From NCBI GenBank assembly GCA_963205105.1, contig CAUJJW010000202.1, forward strand, positions 1 to 50,896: DNA of 50,896 nucleotides, in the 5' to 3' direction. Position numbers and translations under genes: made by a program. Under the pieces are notes generated by a model. The model was given only the letters and a program-made list of their open reading frames with translations, had not been told where the DNA came from and did not search any database. Shown here in pieces: positions 1 to 7,990 of this stretch. This stretch comes from Verrucomicrobiota bacterium. Lineage in GTDB: Bacteria; Verrucomicrobiota; Verrucomicrobiia; Limisphaerales; CAIMTB01. How positions within the stretch are numbered: position 1 is the stretch's first letter; the number at the start of each line of letters is the position of its first letter.

Positions 1-856
1 GTCCATTCACGCCCAGCCGGGTCCAGCTCGCAAAAACACTCAGGATCTTGCCCGTCTTGCACCGAACCTTCAGCTCCCCGGACCACTCGTTGCGATTCAA
101 CAAAGCCTCCTTCGCACTCACCAAGGCCGACGCATCCCGCCCCAGCAACTCCGTCACCTCACGCCCCAAGGCCTCATCACTCTTCCACCCGTACAGCCGC
201 TCCGCCCCTTTGTTCCAGTACGTCACCCGAAGCTGGGCATCACAGACATAGATCGCGTCGGTGGCCGCATCCAACAAAGCCGCCTGCCTTCGCACCCGCT
301 CCTCCGTCCGGCGCTGCTGCTCGATCACGCCCAACAATTCCACGCGCGATTGCTCCGTGACCTCCAGCAGGCGACGCACTTCCTCCTCGGTCGCATCCTG
401 CGAACTCCCACGCCCGCGCCGCAGCCGCCGCCAATGTGCCTCACGCAGTTCCCGCGCCAGCACCTCGCCCAGTCGGGCCAGCCGGCCTTTCACCAGGTAA
501 TCCCCCGCCCCAGCCTTCAACGCCGCCACCACCCGTGACTCATCCAGGGTGTCGCTCACCACCAGGAAGGGAACGTCCCACCGACTCGCCCGCAGTTTCC
601 CAAGCGCTTCAACCGCGTCATATCCGGGCAAAGCCAGGTCGCTGATCACCACATCCCACTCCGCGCCGTCCAGCGACTTCCAAAACCCATCCGCCGTGTC
701 CACACGACGCCACTCCACTTGGTATCCCAGCCGTTCCAACTCCCCAGCCATCCACTCCGCATCCTCCAGCCGGCCTTCCATCATCAATAGCCTCAGGGGA
801 ACAGGTGCGCCCACGCCCGAACCGGACACGCTGGATGGGAGTGGAGAAAAGGACAT
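1..856 (-). CDS. Receiver-PAS signalling protein, N-terminal part (probable sensor histidine kinase)
   Basis: The reading frame starts at an ATG at 856 and runs off the left edge, so only the first 285 residues are visible. Residues about 20-145 form a receiver (REC) domain: phospho-acceptor Asp73 in 'ISDLALPGYDA', a Ser in 'VVSDTLDESR' and a Lys in 'DYLVKG'. Residues about 195-285 form a PAS domain ('LDAATDAIYVCDAQLRVTYW', 'NKGAERLYGW'), joined by a helical linker. In this architecture a histidine kinase usually follows, but that part lies outside the window. One oddity is that the acidic pair expected near the start of REC is 'MEGR' instead of 'xEDx', so one metal ligand seems lost. No neighbour shows its partner, and the gene downstream on the same strand is not visible. 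Confidence 0.8.
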   Translation of the reverse strand, partial: MSFSPLPSSVSGSGVGAPVPLRLLMMEGRLEDAEWMAGELERLGYQVEWRRVDTADGFWKSLDGAEWDVVISDLALPGYDAVEALGKLRASRWDVPFLVVSDTLDESRVVAALKAGAGDYLVKGRLARLGEVLARELREAHWRRLRRGRGSSQDATEEEVRRLLEVTEQSRVELLGVIEQQRRTEERVRRQAALLDAATDAIYVCDAQLRVTYWNKGAERLYGWKSDEALGREVTELLGRDASALVSAKEALLNRNEWSGELKVRCKTGKILSVFASWTRLGVNG

Positions 857-1184
857 TTCCATGCGGTTCAAACGGGGGAACGCCTCCGTCCTCGCCCATC
901 AACACAAGGAATAGGTTCTATCCCCCCGAACCCGCTGCGTGAAGAAAAAGGTACCTACGCGATTCCCATTAGTGGATTCGCTGAGAGCCTGTCTGAAAAA
1001 TCGGATGGGCCCTGTTTTCACAACAAGGGCTGGATGGTGAGACGCGACGAGAGAGCCTAATCGCAGCAGTCTGTGACCGAGGAGCAACGAAGCCAGCCGG
1101 CCCTTGTTGTGAAAACCCTCCGGGCGACGGCTCTTTTCGGTGAGGCCTTCGTTGGTTCCATGGCCAAAGGCGCCGCATTCGGAC
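857..1184. other. Intergenic stretch with a long inverted repeat
   Basis: Between two minus-strand genes there is no convincing coding frame: the ORFs here have no recognisable protein signature and overlap in several frames. The one clear structure is the inverted repeat annotated at 1014-1116. No terminator with a T-run and no clear promoter was seen. Confidence 0.6.
1014..1116. repeat. Imperfect inverted repeat, 20-bp arms, about 63-bp spacer
   Basis: The arm at 1014-1033 (GTTTTCACAACAAGGGCTGG) is matched by the reverse complement of 1097-1116 with one mismatch, and similarity continues a few bases into the spacer. The spacer is not self-complementary over its length. This could be a small palindromic mobile repeat or a remnant of an insertion-sequence end. 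No transposase frame is attached. It ends about 70 bp past the stop of the ABC ATPase gene but has no T-run, so it is not a standard terminator. Confidence 0.65.
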
Positions 1185-2156
1185 TCACTCCGCGGGTCGG
1201 AAGCAACTGGCGGAATGCCCGGGACCCAACAATTGCGCGGGTGGAACCTCGGTGCGGCACCTTGCTTCAGCAACCGGGCACCGGGGATGAAATGGACAGC
1301 CGGACGGCGGCTGGAGCGGGGACGGAAGATCCCCTCCAAGAACCATCCGCTGCCGACGCATCGAAGGATCCAGGGTGGGGACCGCCGACAACAGCGCGCG
1401 GGTGTACGGGTGATGGGGACGGCTACAGAGTTCGCGGGCGGGGCCGGTCTCCACAATGCGCCCCAGGTACATCACAGCGATCCGGTGGGCCAGGTGCTCG
1501 ACCACAGCAAGATCGTGGGAGATGAACAGGTAGGCGAGGCCGCGGTCGCGCTGCAAGTCGGCGAGCAGGTTGATCACCTGGGCCTGGACGCTCACATCCA
1601 AAGCACTGACCGGTTCGTCGCAGACGATGAGCTTCGGATCGACGGCCAGGGCCCGCGCGATGCCGATGCGCTGGCGCTGGCCACCGCTGAATTCATGCGG
1701 GTAACGGGAGGCAGCGACGGGGTCGAGACCCACGTCGCGCAGCAGGGAGGCGATCCGTTCGCTGCGACGTTCTCGATCCGGTGTCAGCCCGTGGATGTCG
1801 AGCGCTTCGCCGAGGGTGTCGGCGACGGTGAACCGTGGATCCAGCGACGAGAAGGGATCCTGGAAGACCATTTGCACATGACGCCGAGCTTCCCTCAACG
1901 CTCGCCCGCGCAACGCCAGAAGATCAACGCCCTGGAACCGGATCGACCCTGACACGGGCGCCACCAGCCGCAGAATGGTCCGTCCCAGCGTCGTCTTGCC
2001 ACAGCCACTCTCCCCCACCAACCCCAGCGTCTCGCCCGCGTTCAACATCAGCGACACTTGGTCGACCGCTCGCACCACACCGGTCCGCCCTCCCAACAGA
2101 CCTGCATGAACCGGGAACTCCACGCGCAGCTGGCTGACCTCAAGAAGCGGCATCAC
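1185..2156 (-). CDS. Oligopeptide/dipeptide ABC transporter ATP-binding protein (OppF/DppF type)
   Basis: This is a complete ABC ATPase of 323 residues. The Walker A motif is 'GESGCGKTT' (about 48-56), the signature is 'FSGGQRQR' (about 156-163), Walker B is 'LIVCDEP' (about 176-182) and the switch His is in 'FISHD' (about 211-215). The C-terminal oligo-HPY region specific to peptide importers is present ('[15 protein letters not shown]'), followed by the Cys-rich tail of this family ('CPFHPRCP' and two later Cys). Such proteins power inner-membrane uptake of peptides together with an OppD partner, two permeases and a binding protein. None of these partners is visible on either side, so the gene stands alone here. 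Two adjacent ATG codons begin the frame, and either may be used. Confidence 0.93.
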   Translation of the reverse strand: MMPLLEVSQLRVEFPVHAGLLGGRTGVVRAVDQVSLMLNAGETLGLVGESGCGKTTLGRTILRLVAPVSGSIRFQGVDLLALRGRALREARRHVQMVFQDPFSSLDPRFTVADTLGEALDIHGLTPDRERRSERIASLLRDVGLDPVAASRYPHEFSGGQRQRIGIARALAVDPKLIVCDEPVSALDVSVQAQVINLLADLQRDRGLAYLFISHDLAVVEHLAHRIAVMYLGRIVETGPARELCSRPHHPYTRALLSAVPTLDPSMRRQRMVLGGDLPSPLQPPSGCPFHPRCPVAEARCRTEVPPAQLLGPGHSASCFRPAE

Positions 2157-2305
2157 AGGCGGGGATTACGTTCCGTTCGGGGTTGGCAGTCTCGTTGATC
2201 AGTGCTCCGGGAGCGGGGGGGTCCCGCCCTCGGAATCCTTCCAGGTTCATGGACCGTGGGCAGGTCATTTCTCAAAAGAGCGCTTCGCAGGAGGCGTCAA
2301 TCTCC

Positions 2306-2399
2306 AGCCCCGGACGGGGCGGCAAGACCCTGGCCCACGGCGTGAGCCGTGGGGACACGGCGCCCAAGAACAACCCAAGCCCCGGAGGGGCGGGCAGAA
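2306..2399. repeat. Pair of 'agccccgga-ggggcgg' hairpin repeats with a central perfect hairpin
   Basis: Two near-copies of a self-complementary unit lie at 2306-2327 and 2378-2399. Between them, at 2334-2353, is a perfect 8-bp stem with a GTGA loop (CCCACGGC-GTGA-GCCGTGGG). From memory, repeats of this form are scattered between genes in planctomycete and verrucomicrobial genomes. It may act as a REP-like element or RNA stabiliser, but nothing here shows a function. Confidence 0.65.
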
Positions 2400-2456
2400 C
2401 ATCCTGCTTTCCCCCCAATACCAGCCCCAACGCCGCCGATTCTGCTCGGCCCTCCG

Positions 2457-2530
2457 GGCCTCGGCAGCGGGGGCGTCTCGCCCCCCGGAATCCCCGGTTC
2501 TTGGTCCGTGAGCAGGTCGATTTCGAACGG
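2457..2530. repeat. Partial copy of the 38.3/40.3-kb interspersed repeat
   Basis: The segment has the blocks 'gggggcgtctcgccc', 'ccgg' and 'gagcaggtcgatttcga' in the same order as the repeat at 38343-38440. It ends just before the first possible ATG of the transferase gene. Similarity was judged by eye and drops at both edges. Confidence 0.55.
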
Positions 2531-2591
2531 TGCGCTTCCCATGACCTCCGGGCTTGCGACCACGCCGCCAGCCGACAACCTCGCGGGCAGG

Positions 2592-3431
2592 ATGAAGCTC
2601 CTCTTCTCCGAGTTTGCTCCGGACTATTCCCAGTATCGGTACCCGTACGTGGTCTGGGCCGTTCCCGAACCCGGTGAAACGCCCGCAGACCTCTACGGCT
2701 CCGGATTCCATCCGGCGTCTCCGGATCTGCGGCGTTTCACCCTCTGCCGGCACCTGCGGGTGCCTCTGGCTGGATGGACTCCCACCTCGGAGAACCGGCG
2801 GATTCTCCGAAAAGGCAGCGGCATGGTCCTCGAACTCGTGACGCGGCAGGCCTTCGAATTCACCGCCGAACGCCAGGCGCGCTGGCTGGCGTTTGCCGAG
2901 GAACGATTTGGTGCGGGCATCATGACTCCGGAACGTCTGGAAGGCCTGATGACCCGCGGGGTCGTCACCCATCTGCTCGTGTGCCGGGACGAAGGTGAAG
3001 GCAACCGGGAGGTGGGCTGCGTCCTGATGTACCTCGAACCGCCCCGCATGGCTCATTACTACTATGCCTTTTATGACCTCAAACACCCCAACCGCAGCCT
3101 CGGCCTCTTCCTCATGACCGCCGCCCTCCAGTTCTTTCAGGATGCGGGTTTCAACCATCTCTACCTCGGCACCTGCTACTCCGAACGGGCCCTCTACAAA
3201 ACCCAGTTCGATGGACTCGAATTCTTCGATGGCTTGGCGTGGTCGACGAACATCGATCACCTGAAGTTCCTTGTCCGTCGCGATGCCAAGGCGCGGCACC
3301 TCCTGGAGGAGCCTGATTTTCTGTCCTGGCACGGGGGGCTCGACAGCCTTGTGGACCGCACCGGGTTCCAGCTCCGGCGCCATATGGTTGAGGCAGATCC
3401 GACGCCGGAACGTCATGGAACTGGGAATTGA
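2592..3431 (+). CDS. Arginyl/leucyl-tRNA-protein transferase-like protein (ATE/Bpt family, GNAT fold)
   Basis: From this start the protein has 279 residues. The N-terminal half contains 'CRHLRVPLAGWTPTSENRR', which matches the ATE/Bpt pattern of a Cys followed by a V-x-V-x(n)-P-S-x-x-x-R-R segment. The C-terminal half has the matching GNAT-fold signature ('YYAFYDLKHPNRSLGLFLM', 'GFNHLYLGTCY'). Enzymes of this family move Arg or Leu from tRNA to a protein N-terminus, which marks the protein for degradation. The usual Cys-rich N-terminal cluster is reduced to one Cys here, so activity may differ. The start is uncertain: ATG 2541 adds 17 residues, and the longest frame (2349) runs through repeats. 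I chose the first Met after the low-complexity part. An N-acetyltransferase of unknown substrate is the alternative. Confidence 0.7.
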   Translation: MKLLFSEFAPDYSQYRYPYVVWAVPEPGETPADLYGSGFHPASPDLRRFTLCRHLRVPLAGWTPTSENRRILRKGSGMVLELVTRQAFEFTAERQARWLAFAEERFGAGIMTPERLEGLMTRGVVTHLLVCRDEGEGNREVGCVLMYLEPPRMAHYYYAFYDLKHPNRSLGLFLMTAALQFFQDAGFNHLYLGTCYSERALYKTQFDGLEFFDGLAWSTNIDHLKFLVRRDAKARHLLEEPDFLSWHGGLDSLVDRTGFQLRRHMVEADPTPERHGTGN

Positions 3432-3464
3432 CGTCCCTCCGGGTGCCAGTCGTTAGAATGCGTT

Positions 3465-4274
3465 GTGAACCGGTCCAGTATCCACGCTACGCGCGCCAGG
3501 CGCCGGGGAGTCCCTGGCTTTACCCTGATCGAACTTCTCGTGGTGATCGCCATCATCGCGATCCTGGCGTCCATGCTGCTCCCGGCTCTGAGCAAGGCCA
3601 AAGCCAAGGCCCAACAAACGGCCTGCCTGAACAACCTCAAACAGATCGCCCTGGCCACCCGACTTTATGCCGGTGACCACGAGGATTGGCTGCCGCCCAT
3701 CCAGGCCCAGTTGCCCACCGGCAACGGTGAATCCACCTGGCGCGCCCACCTCTACCGTTACGTCGGCAACACCGCCCGGATCTACGATTGCCCGACCGAA
3801 AAGGTCGAAGTCTACGCCAGTGCGAAACCACCCGGCTTGAACCGCAAACCCAGCCCCTGGGTGCTCGGCCAGTTTACCCCGGGCGAGATCGACATCCCCA
3901 GCGGCATCGGTGCCGTGAACGTCCACTGGATGTTCGGTGGCGCCCAACCCCCCTTCGGCCGGCCCGCCGGTTACGAAAACAACCAGTGCCGCGAGACCAT
4001 GATCGAAGCCCCTTCGCTCCTCCTCCTCGTCGGCGACGGCCACAGCGATGTCTTTGGCGTCTGGCCCCAGGATCGTTGGTGGATTTGGAAGGAAACCGGA
4101 GGCGCCAACAGCGTCGGCTTCAACCGCCTCGCCCAAGGCGACAAAGGCGCCGTGCGCCACAACCGACGGTCCAACTACGCCCGCGCCGACGGAAGCGCCG
4201 GTCTGCTCGACCCCGCCCGAATCCCCTGCGACACCAACGCCTGCTGGTGGTCGGCCAAAAACGATCCTCACTGA
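3465..4274 (+). CDS. Pseudopilin-like protein with H-X9-DG motif
   Basis: The 269-residue protein begins at a GTG. It has a short basic leader, the prepilin cleavage site (G before '[17 protein letters not shown]') and the hydrophobic N-terminal helix of type IV pilins and type II secretion pseudopilins. Near the C-terminus is the H-X9-DG motif (His232, Asp242-Gly243) that marks the large PVC-group family of such proteins. A prepilin peptidase would cut after the Gly and the protein would sit in the inner membrane or a surface pseudopilus. Its exact role is unknown, and genomes of this group often encode dozens. The small membrane protein gene starts 46 bp downstream and is probably co-transcribed. 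Confidence 0.9.
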   Translation: MNRSSIHATRARRRGVPGFTLIELLVVIAIIAILASMLLPALSKAKAKAQQTACLNNLKQIALATRLYAGDHEDWLPPIQAQLPTGNGESTWRAHLYRYVGNTARIYDCPTEKVEVYASAKPPGLNRKPSPWVLGQFTPGEIDIPSGIGAVNVHWMFGGAQPPFGRPAGYENNQCRETMIEAPSLLLLVGDGHSDVFGVWPQDRWWIWKETGGANSVGFNRLAQGDKGAVRHNRRSNYARADGSAGLLDPARIPCDTNACWWSAKNDPH

Positions 4275-4320
4275 GCGGAGCCCTTGCGATGCATCTCACG
4301 CCCGGAATTCCCGTCCCTGA

Positions 4321-4812
4321 ATGAAACGTCCCGAACTCCAAAAAGCCGCCGGCGTCACCCTGCTCGTCATCGCCGCCGGATTGTACCTCTGGCGCCAGGT
4401 CTGGGGCACCGCCGCTCCGGGTGAACGCGGCTTTTTCTACGATGAAAGCGCCGGAAAGCTCTTCTTCGCCGCGCGCACGGCAGTTCCGCCCATCCGCGGT
4501 ATCGACGGACCCGCCGACGACGGCTTTCGGGCCGTGGTGTACTCGGCGACCGGCGATCCGAAAGACAAGGCGTCCTGGCGCGTCGCCTATCTGGAGAAGT
4601 GCTCACCTGAGCTGAAGGCCAAGATGGAAGCCGCCCAGCAATCGGGCGAACCCCTGGCCATGGGCCGCATGGAAGCCCAAGGCCATCGCTTCGTGCGCCG
4701 CCTCGACGAGACCGCGTGGCGTCCCATGACGGCGCCGGACATCGAATCCATCCTGAACGCCTGGGCCGTTCCCGGACCCGATGGCAAGACCCCGGTCCTC
4801 TGCACTCCGTAG
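4321..4812 (+). CDS. Small membrane-anchored hypothetical protein
   Basis: This is a 163-residue protein with one N-terminal transmembrane segment (about residues 8-25, 'AAGVTLLVIAAGLYLW') and a soluble remainder. No motif I can name is present. The soluble part has 'GFFYDESAGKLFFA' and a polar C-terminal half with many charged residues, and would lie outside the cytoplasm if the N-terminus stays in. It follows the pseudopilin gene by 46 bp on the same strand and precedes the secreted protein by about 60 bp, which suggests one transcription unit. A link to the pseudopilin is inference from position only. Confidence 0.7.
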   Translation: MKRPELQKAAGVTLLVIAAGLYLWRQVWGTAAPGERGFFYDESAGKLFFAARTAVPPIRGIDGPADDGFRAVVYSATGDPKDKASWRVAYLEKCSPELKAKMEAAQQSGEPLAMGRMEAQGHRFVRRLDETAWRPMTAPDIESILNAWAVPGPDGKTPVLCTP

Positions 4813-4871
4813 ACGCCGCAGACTCACCCTTTCCTCTCCCGTACCGCCGCTCTCAACCCAAACATCGTGTC

Positions 4872-6971
4872 ATGAAAATCCCGACCTTGTCAGAACACCT
4901 CCATCGGCTTCTCCGCCTGGGTGTTGCCGCCCTGGCGTGCTACGCGCTCACGGCCGGTTCCATCACCGCCACCGCAGCCACCATCCGATCCGATCACGAC
5001 AACTACTACCCGGGCGAACCCATCCGGATCACCTTCGTGGACGGCCCGGGCAACGCCAAGGACTGGATCGGCGTTTATCCTCCCGAAGCAGAACCCGGCC
5101 CGGTGCCATCGACCATTTGGCAGTACGTCGACGGAACGCAGAGCGGGACGACGGGCGTCAAGGAAGGCACCCTTGTCTTCCCCAACGGTTTGGCGCTTGG
5201 CGGCGATTGGTTCGCCTACTTCTTCGTCAACGACACCTACACGAAACTCGACACCAACCTGTTCCGGGTGATCGACCCGTCGAGTCCGGCCCTCCGCGTC
5301 GCCAGCCGCCGCTATGCCACGGGCGAATCCATCTCGGTGAGCTTCACCAACGGCCCTGCGGGCGCAAAGGACTGGGTCGGCATCTACAAGGTCGGGCAGA
5401 CCCCCGGCAGCAGCACCCCCTCGACCGTCTGGGCTTATGTGGATGGCACCCAGACCGGAACCACGGGCAAACCCGATGGCACCCTCGTCTTCCCCGCCGG
5501 TCTCACCACCGCCGGAGAGTGGGTGGCCCACTTCCTGATCGATGACTCCTACGACATCTGGGCGAGTGAAACCTTCACTGTGGTCGCCCAGTCCACCGTG
5601 ATTCCCAGGGTGCTCACCATCAGCCCCGCCAACGGTTCCTCCAACCTGCCTCCGATCCTGGAGTTCTCCGCCTCCATCACCAACGGCACCTCCAAAGTTG
5701 TTCCCGGCTCGATTCAACTGCTGCTCGATGGCGCCCCGGTAACGCCCCAGACCGTCATCGAAAACGACCTGGTCCGCATCACCTACACGGGAACCACGCT
5801 GGTTCCGGCCGGCTCCGAACATGCCTGGGTTCTGACGTTTCAGGACAACGCCACGCCTTCGAACGCCTTCCGCGAAGAAACCCGCGGCCTGGTCCGGAAC
5901 TACCGCAACATCGTTCTCGCCAACCCCGTGGTCTTCGAAAACTTCGACGCCGTTCCCGAAGGATCCCTGCCCTCAGGCTGGACCGAAAAGTCCTACTCCA
6001 CCGTAGTCAATGAGGCCGTGGATTTCGGCGACCTCGGTTCCGCCGCCTTCCGTACCTGGACTTCGGTGGATGCCGACCGCTTCAAGGGCTCGTTTGTGAC
6101 CTACGGCAATCCGGAGAATCCGCCCGCCTGGGGCACCGACTACCAGCGCGTGCTGACCTCCAATCCCGCGAATGTGGTGAACGGCGCCGTGTACCCAGGG
6201 CCGTTCGCCCAGGGCCGGTTCCTGTTCGGCAATTCCGGCTACGCCAACGGGGCCTCCTCCCAGGTGCTGTTCCTCTTCACCCCGGACTTCGACCTGTCCG
6301 GCAAAACGAACATCCACCTCGGCTTCAAGAGCCTTTGGGAACAGAACCAAGACAGCATCGCCACGATGGAATACTCCATCAACAGCGGCGCCTCGTGGCT
6401 CCCGATCGCCTACTTCATCAACGCCGGCGATCTGATCACCGTGACCAACGAAACCACCGGTGCAGTGTCCATCGACGCCGAAACCACGTTGACCACGGAG
6501 TACAGCGATGTGGCGCGTTACACCGATGAGCAAGGCAACGAACTCGGCGGCACCTACGGCGCCTTCCTCGCGGCACCTGTTTCCGCCGACCTCGCCCCCT
6601 TCCTTCAGGGGCGGATCGATGACAACCCGGCGGAGTCCAAGCGCGTCGAGTGGTTCCGCCTGCCGGCGGCCGACAATCAGGCCAAGGTCCGGTTCCGCTT
6701 CGGGCATGCCGGGACCGACAGCTGGTACTTCGGGATCGACGACTTCGGCTTGTACGCGCCGACCGCGGATTCCGGCACGCCTCCACAGCTCACGGTGACC
6801 CGCGGAGCCACGGACCTCACGATCACCTGGCCGGCGGATGCGGCCGGGTACGTCCTGGAAACCAAGACCTCGCTGGGGAGCGGCACCTGGCAGCCGGTCA
6901 CCGGAGTGACCGGCACCAGCCATAAGGTGTCGACCAGTGGCTCCGGAGGGTTCTATCGACTCCGCCGATAG
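4872..6971 (+). CDS. Secreted multidomain adhesin-like protein with 'FYRLRR' tail
   Basis: The 699-residue protein starts with a signal peptide (hydrophobic stretch to about residue 34, 'AATAATI' region). Two related beta-sandwich repeats follow (about 37-130 and 138-236). Each carries 'NGPxGAKDWxGxY', 'YVDGTQxGTTG' and 'GTLVFPxGL'. Next comes an Ig-like segment (about 240-340, 'ISPANGSSNLPP') and a large beta-rich region with 'FSGKTNIHLGFKSLW'-like and 'WYFGIDDFGLY' motifs, of the sort seen in MAM/jelly-roll modules. The C-terminus ends in a fibronectin-like block closing with 'GGFYRLRR', a tail common in secreted verrucomicrobial proteins. No catalytic residues were recognised. A longer upstream frame from 4716 overlaps the preceding gene and lacks a signal peptide, so the ATG at 4872 was chosen. 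Confidence 0.85.
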   Translation: MKIPTLSEHLHRLLRLGVAALACYALTAGSITATAATIRSDHDNYYPGEPIRITFVDGPGNAKDWIGVYPPEAEPGPVPSTIWQYVDGTQSGTTGVKEGTLVFPNGLALGGDWFAYFFVNDTYTKLDTNLFRVIDPSSPALRVASRRYATGESISVSFTNGPAGAKDWVGIYKVGQTPGSSTPSTVWAYVDGTQTGTTGKPDGTLVFPAGLTTAGEWVAHFLIDDSYDIWASETFTVVAQSTVIPRVLTISPANGSSNLPPILEFSASITNGTSKVVPGSIQLLLDGAPVTPQTVIENDLVRITYTGTTLVPAGSEHAWVLTFQDNATPSNAFREETRGLVRNYRNIVLANPVVFENFDAVPEGSLPSGWTEKSYSTVVNEAVDFGDLGSAAFRTWTSVDADRFKGSFVTYGNPENPPAWGTDYQRVLTSNPANVVNGAVYPGPFAQGRFLFGNSGYANGASSQVLFLFTPDFDLSGKTNIHLGFKSLWEQNQDSIATMEYSINSGASWLPIAYFINAGDLITVTNETTGAVSIDAETTLTTEYSDVARYTDEQGNELGGTYGAFLAAPVSADLAPFLQGRIDDNPAESKRVEWFRLPAADNQAKVRFRFGHAGTDSWYFGIDDFGLYAPTADSGTPPQLTVTRGATDLTITWPADAAGYVLETKTSLGSGTWQPVTGVTGTSHKVSTSGSGGFYRLRR

Positions 6972-7017
6972 CCGTCCCTGGCCATGACGGATGGATCGCG
7001 ACCGGCCTCCTGCGCTG

Positions 7018-7926
7018 TCAGGGGGCTGGTTTTTGGTAGATGGCGGGTTGGACGAGATTCAGACCGTGGTGGATGCCGCTGAGGCTTTCGGAGTGACCCA
7101 CCATGAGGAAGCCGCCCGGTTCGAGCCACCGGGACAGGTAACTGACCAGACTCTCCTGGGTCGCTCGATCGAAGTAGATCATGACGTTCCGGCACAAAAT
7201 GAGCTGGAACGGCTGCTGGAACGGATAGTTCGGCTCCAGCAGGTTGAGATGATGGAAGCGGACGCGGTCGCGCAGGGAATCCTTGACCCGAAAACTCCCG
7301 GACCATTCGCCGACGCCCTTCTGAAAGTGTCGTTGCAGCCAATCGTGCCGCATGCCGTTGACGCGGTCGGCCGGGTAGATGCCGGTCGAGGCCTTCTCCA
7401 GAATGCGGGTGGAAATGTCGCTCGCCTCGATCTGCCAGGCGGCCCGGGCCGATGGTGCGAGATGCTCCGCCAGGAAGATCGCGAGGGAATAGGGTTCCTC
7501 CCCCGACGAACAGGCCGCGCTCCAGACCCGCAACACCCCGGTCGCGCTCCCCTTTCGGGTCTGCCAGGACGGAATCACCCGGTCCCGGATGAAGTCGAAG
7601 TGCTTCATCTCCCGGAAGAACTGGGTGTGGTTCGTCGAGATGCGGTCGACCAGATGCCGCCGCTCTTCGACTCCCTCGTTGGATCGGAGCAGTTCGCAAT
7701 AGGCATCGAAGCTGCCGATGCGAAGCTCCCGCAGCCGCTTGGCCAATCGCGAAGCCACGAGCGCGCGCTTGTCCGATCCCAGATGGATGCGGCTCTCGGA
7801 GTAGATGAGGCGACGCAGGAACTCGTAGTTCTCGTCGTCGAGCTCGGAACTCAACCCTCGGATTTCCGACTGCACGCCGTGGGGTGGCCTGACGGCCATC
7901 ACCCCTGCATCGCGTCCGCTCCTCAT
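7018..7926 (-). CDS. cheR: Chemotaxis protein methyltransferase CheR
   Basis: This is a 302-residue CheR. The N-terminal helical domain is followed by the SAM-binding methyltransferase domain with 'RVWSAACSSGEEPYSLA', 'IEASDISTRILEKA', 'LILCRNVMIYFD' and 'GGFLMVGHSESL', all hallmarks of the family. It methylates glutamates on chemoreceptors with S-adenosylmethionine and so opposes CheB. I chose the ATG at 7926, which has a plausible CGAGG site about 4 nt upstream. The frame extends back to a TTG at 7989 that lies 1 nt past the stop of the preceding gene, so that start, with translational coupling, remains possible. It is the last gene of the chemotaxis operon. Confidence 0.95.
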   Translation of the reverse strand: MRSGRDAGVMAVRPPHGVQSEIRGLSSELDDENYEFLRRLIYSESRIHLGSDKRALVASRLAKRLRELRIGSFDAYCELLRSNEGVEERRHLVDRISTNHTQFFREMKHFDFIRDRVIPSWQTRKGSATGVLRVWSAACSSGEEPYSLAIFLAEHLAPSARAAWQIEASDISTRILEKASTGIYPADRVNGMRHDWLQRHFQKGVGEWSGSFRVKDSLRDRVRFHHLNLLEPNYPFQQPFQLILCRNVMIYFDRATQESLVSYLSRWLEPGGFLMVGHSESLSGIHHGLNLVQPAIYQKPAP

Positions 7927-7990
7927 GGTGCCTCGTTGTATCCCCGGGGCCGGCCCAATGTCGGCGACCCGGACCGCGCCGTCGTTCAAT

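Larger units (their letters stand above)
2157..2591. other. Intergenic region built of hairpin repeats
   Basis: This stretch separates the divergent ABC ATPase and transferase genes. It holds two copies of a GC-rich hairpin repeat (2306-2399) and a segment (2457-2530) that resembles part of the larger repeats at 38.3 and 40.3 kb. ORFs crossing it translate to low-complexity Pro/Arg/Gly sequence and are not believed. Any promoter for the transferase gene must lie here, but none stood out. Confidence 0.6.

Noticed and set aside
1014..1116. Integron attC site
   Set aside because: No integrase or cassette genes, and the GTTRRRY core sites expected at both ends are absent.
899..1456. Minus-strand frame (185 codons) between the first two genes
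   Set aside because: It overlaps the C-terminus of the ABC ATPase in another frame, crosses the inverted repeat, and has no recognisable motif.
1140..1952. Plus-strand frame across the OppF gene
   Set aside because: It is antisense to Walker A, Walker B and signature motifs of the ABC ATPase.
2265..3416. Minus-strand frame antisense to the transferase gene
   Set aside because: The plus strand has the ATE/GNAT motifs, and the minus frame reads as unstructured sequence.
4716..4871. Longer start for the secreted protein
   Set aside because: It would overlap the preceding gene and bury the signal peptide; the ATG at 4872 places it at the N-terminus.
6968..7017. CCGTC/GACGG hairpin between the convergent secreted-protein and cheR genes as a terminator
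   Set aside because: The stem is only 5 bp and has no T-run on either strand.
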